Below are positions 46,701 to 48,507 of a DNA stretch of 48,507 nucleotides, piece by piece. The position numbers were made by a program, and so were the translations under genes. The notes under the pieces were generated by a model. It had not been told where the DNA came from. It saw nothing but the letters and a program-made list of their open reading frames with translations, and did not search any database. The stretch covers positions 1 through 48,507 of the forward strand of contig CAJNOQ010000510.1 in assembly GCA_905250885.1 (NCBI GenBank), read 5' to 3'. Position 1 is the first letter of the stretch. The number at the start of each line of letters is the position of its first letter. Origin of the DNA: Didymodactylos carnosus (lineage: Eukaryota; Rotifera; Eurotatoria; Philodinida; Philodinidae).

Positions 46701-47908
46701 TGTTATGCGCGAAAGGTTCGTCGTGCATAATCGATTAGTTATTTAGTTAGTTAGTCATAGACATTATTATTCTTTCTTTTAGTTTGAGAAAATTACAAGC
46801 TAGTTTACGTGCAGTCGCATATGATGATAAAACATGGTTTAGCGATTTGGAAAATTCAAACTGGCTATTTCATATAAGGGTATTAATCGAAAGATAGACT
46901 TCTTACTTCGATAGTTTTTCATCCCATGTTTCAATATTTAAGGCAATATTAACTGGTGCCTTTAGGCTTGTATCGTTAGTTTACAATGAGAAACGTTCGG
47001 TGCTTGTTCACTGTAGCGATGGCGGGGATCGAACTGCACAAGTAAGAAGAAAAGTTTATCTTTGATGTTCTAGCCATCTCTATGACGAGTAACTTGTTTG
47101 ATATTGTTAAATTCTTTTAAATGTCATTAGAGAGTTTCGTTTCTTTTTCAGTAGTTATAGATCAAGCATTTACCGGAAAAAGAGGTGGATTGTTTTATTC
47201 ATATTTCTGTTTTTTAGTTAACATCATTATCCATGCTTATGCTTGATGGTCACTATCGTACATTAAACGGCTATATGATTTTGATAGAAAAAGAGTGGCT
47301 CAGTTTCGGACATAAATTCTTTCTGGTAGGATTGATTTGAAACGATTAGTATTTTCAAAATTCATGCCATGCAAGACAACTATAACGTGTTACTTCTCCC
47401 TTTACAGCGTATTGGTCATGGTGACAAAAGTGATTCTGAACGATCACCAGTATTTTTACAGTTTTTGGATTGTACATTTCAATTACTTCAACAAGTAAAT
47501 ACTGCAGTTATGAAGTGCAGTAGTGTATATTTTCCTATGTCTTTATGTTTAGTTTCCATCCGCATTTGAGTTTAATGAAAAACTTTTAATTACTATAGCT
47601 GATAATCTGTATTCGTGCCAATATGGAACGTTTTTACTCAATTCAGAAAAACTCAGAACAGAAATGAAAGTAAGCATTCTATTCTTGTTTAAAATAACAG
47701 CGCTTGACATTCTTTTTAACATTTATTTTAGGTTTCTGAACATACAATGTCGTTATGGACACATGTATTGCGTGAGAGATCACTGTATTTGAATCCATTT
47801 TATAATGATAAAATCGAGAAAGTACTTTTGCCGAATAATGCTATAAGACAAATCAAGTTATGGAAGAATTATTATTGTCGTTATGTGCCAAGTTTCAAAT
47901 CATCACTA
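43784..47908 (+). CDS. MTMR2: Myotubularin-family phosphoinositide 3-phosphatase (MTM1/MTMR1/MTMR2 type), 14 exons, C-terminus incomplete
   Basis: Exons: 43784-44023, 44312-44432, 44487-44587, 44640-44747, 44803-44937, 45000-45095, 46206-46367, 46441-46715, 46783-46879, 46943-47041, 47218-47325, 47408-47494, 47553-47669, 47732-47908. All stay in frame, giving 641 residues so far (human MTMR2 is 643). Enzymes of this group remove the 3-phosphate from PI3P and PI(3,5)P2 on endosomes. Order: a Ser-rich N-terminus (1-80), a PH-GRAM domain (about 120-240), then the phosphatase with [48 protein letters not shown], ac­tive-site [12 protein letters not shown] (Cys469, Asp474, Arg475), [37 protein letters not shown] and FEFNEKLL. 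The family Trp before Asp-Arg is Gly473. The final coiled coil is missing. Reading on past 47908 meets TAA at 47957-47959; otherwise further exons lie downstream or beyond the window. The exon 1-2 link is the least certain. Confidence 0.9.
45096..46205 (+). other. Myotubularin intron 6 (1.1 kb)
   Basis: This intron is much longer than the others in this gene (50-290 bp). Its flanks join conserved sequence (KDYTRM / GIQQN), so no exon is missing. No coding or RNA feature is recognised inside. Its length may reflect an old insertion, but no terminal repeats were found. Confidence 0.6.
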
Positions 47909-48507
47909 GTAAGTTTGCGTCTTACTTTCTTTCTTGTGGACAGCTTGACCATTTGGTAAACAAGTTAACAAAATGAAGAACTGAGGATTACTTAGGGCAA
48001 TCCAAAAGTAGTGAGGAAGGTACTTTATTTTCTTAAGGAGCGCTTCAAAAACATTTCTCTGTTAATGAACAGATAGAGCGTCTTTCGCTCTATTTTTCTA
48101 TGCTATTTGATCAATATTCAACTAATATTATAATAATAAAATTTCGATAAGATCTGTTTCTTTCGCATATGTGCTGGTAGCATGCATGAATGCTCGTGAG
48201 TACTTTTTGCATAACGTTTGATAACAACAAGATAGAGAACTGTGGTTTTCACCGTTGGAAAGAGGACATGAAGACGCACCGAATTGTATATTACTGATTT
48301 TTTTAATATGATTTTCGAAGTGTTTTTATTCAATTTTCTAACCGTCGGAAAAATTTTTGTTCATGAAAAAAAGCAAAAACAAAAAAGTTGATAGAAAATT
48401 GTAGTAGAGGGTCGTCTAAAATACGTACTATCCCGAAATAATTAAATTTAAACATCTGAGTCTCTTGCAGTTTGTAGATCTTCGATTAGCGGTTTGAATG
48501 TTAGCCT
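47909..48507 (+). other. 3' flank or further introns of the myotubularin gene; possible mariner-like terminus
   Basis: From the GTAAGT donor at 47909 to the window end no exon could be assigned with confidence. A 27-codon frame follows the AG at 47994-47995, but its composition does not match the family C-terminus. The sequence TTAGGGCAATCCAAAAGTAG (from about 47993) resembles the ends of mariner-type transposons, which would explain why no exon is visible. Confidence 0.35.

Overview
The window is AT-rich eukaryotic nuclear DNA from an animal. Genes have many short introns (about 57-120 bp) with GT..AG borders, and they resemble animal families throughout. An intron-bearing UV-damage endonuclease, rare in animals, next to animal developmental and lipid-signalling genes, plus compact introns and many small fold-back elements, suggests a rotifer, probably a bdelloid such as Rotaria. 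That taxon call is inference from composition and gene content. One 10-N assembly gap (17370-17379) lies in poly-A/poly-T sequence.

Layout, all genes on the + strand. (1) 1-2143: no convincing gene; three short palindromic or inverted-repeat arrays. (2) 2144-3817: a three-exon UVDE (UvsE-type) DNA repair endonuclease with lysine-rich tails. (3) 3818-7507: non-coding, probable upstream region of the next gene. (4) 7508-35047: one large locus that by alternative splicing can encode both a CUX (Cut-homeobox) transcription factor and the Golgi membrane protein CASP. They share nine 5' exons encoding the coiled coil. The CUX route continues through exons for three Cut repeats and a homeodomain (27085-31613). 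The CASP route skips these to eight distal exons ending in a transmembrane segment (33621-35047). Introns 1 and 2 are very large (4.8 and 12.6 kb) while the other introns within each route are tiny, apart from the CASP skip itself.

(5) 35155-43226: a repeat-rich block. It holds a TIR element with a near-identical inverted copy, a 5'-truncated and frameshifted non-LTR retrotransposon (36461-39215), several fold-back elements, and one intact 221-codon ORF of unknown function (40772-41437). (6) 43784-47908 and probably beyond: a 14-exon myotubularin-family phosphoinositide 3-phosphatase of the MTM1/MTMR1/MTMR2 type, whose last exon(s) are not identified. Its active-site loop has Gly where the family has Trp.

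The genes do not form a pathway. UVDE is a nuclear repair enzyme, CUX a nuclear regulator, CASP a Golgi tethering or adaptor protein, and the myotubularin an endosomal lipid phosphatase. The functional linkage in the window is inside the CUX/CASP locus, where splice choice at the end of exon 9 (26744) decides between transcription factor and Golgi protein. All gene models here are hand-derived from the sequence; every exon junction was checked for reading-frame continuity, but no transcript evidence was available.
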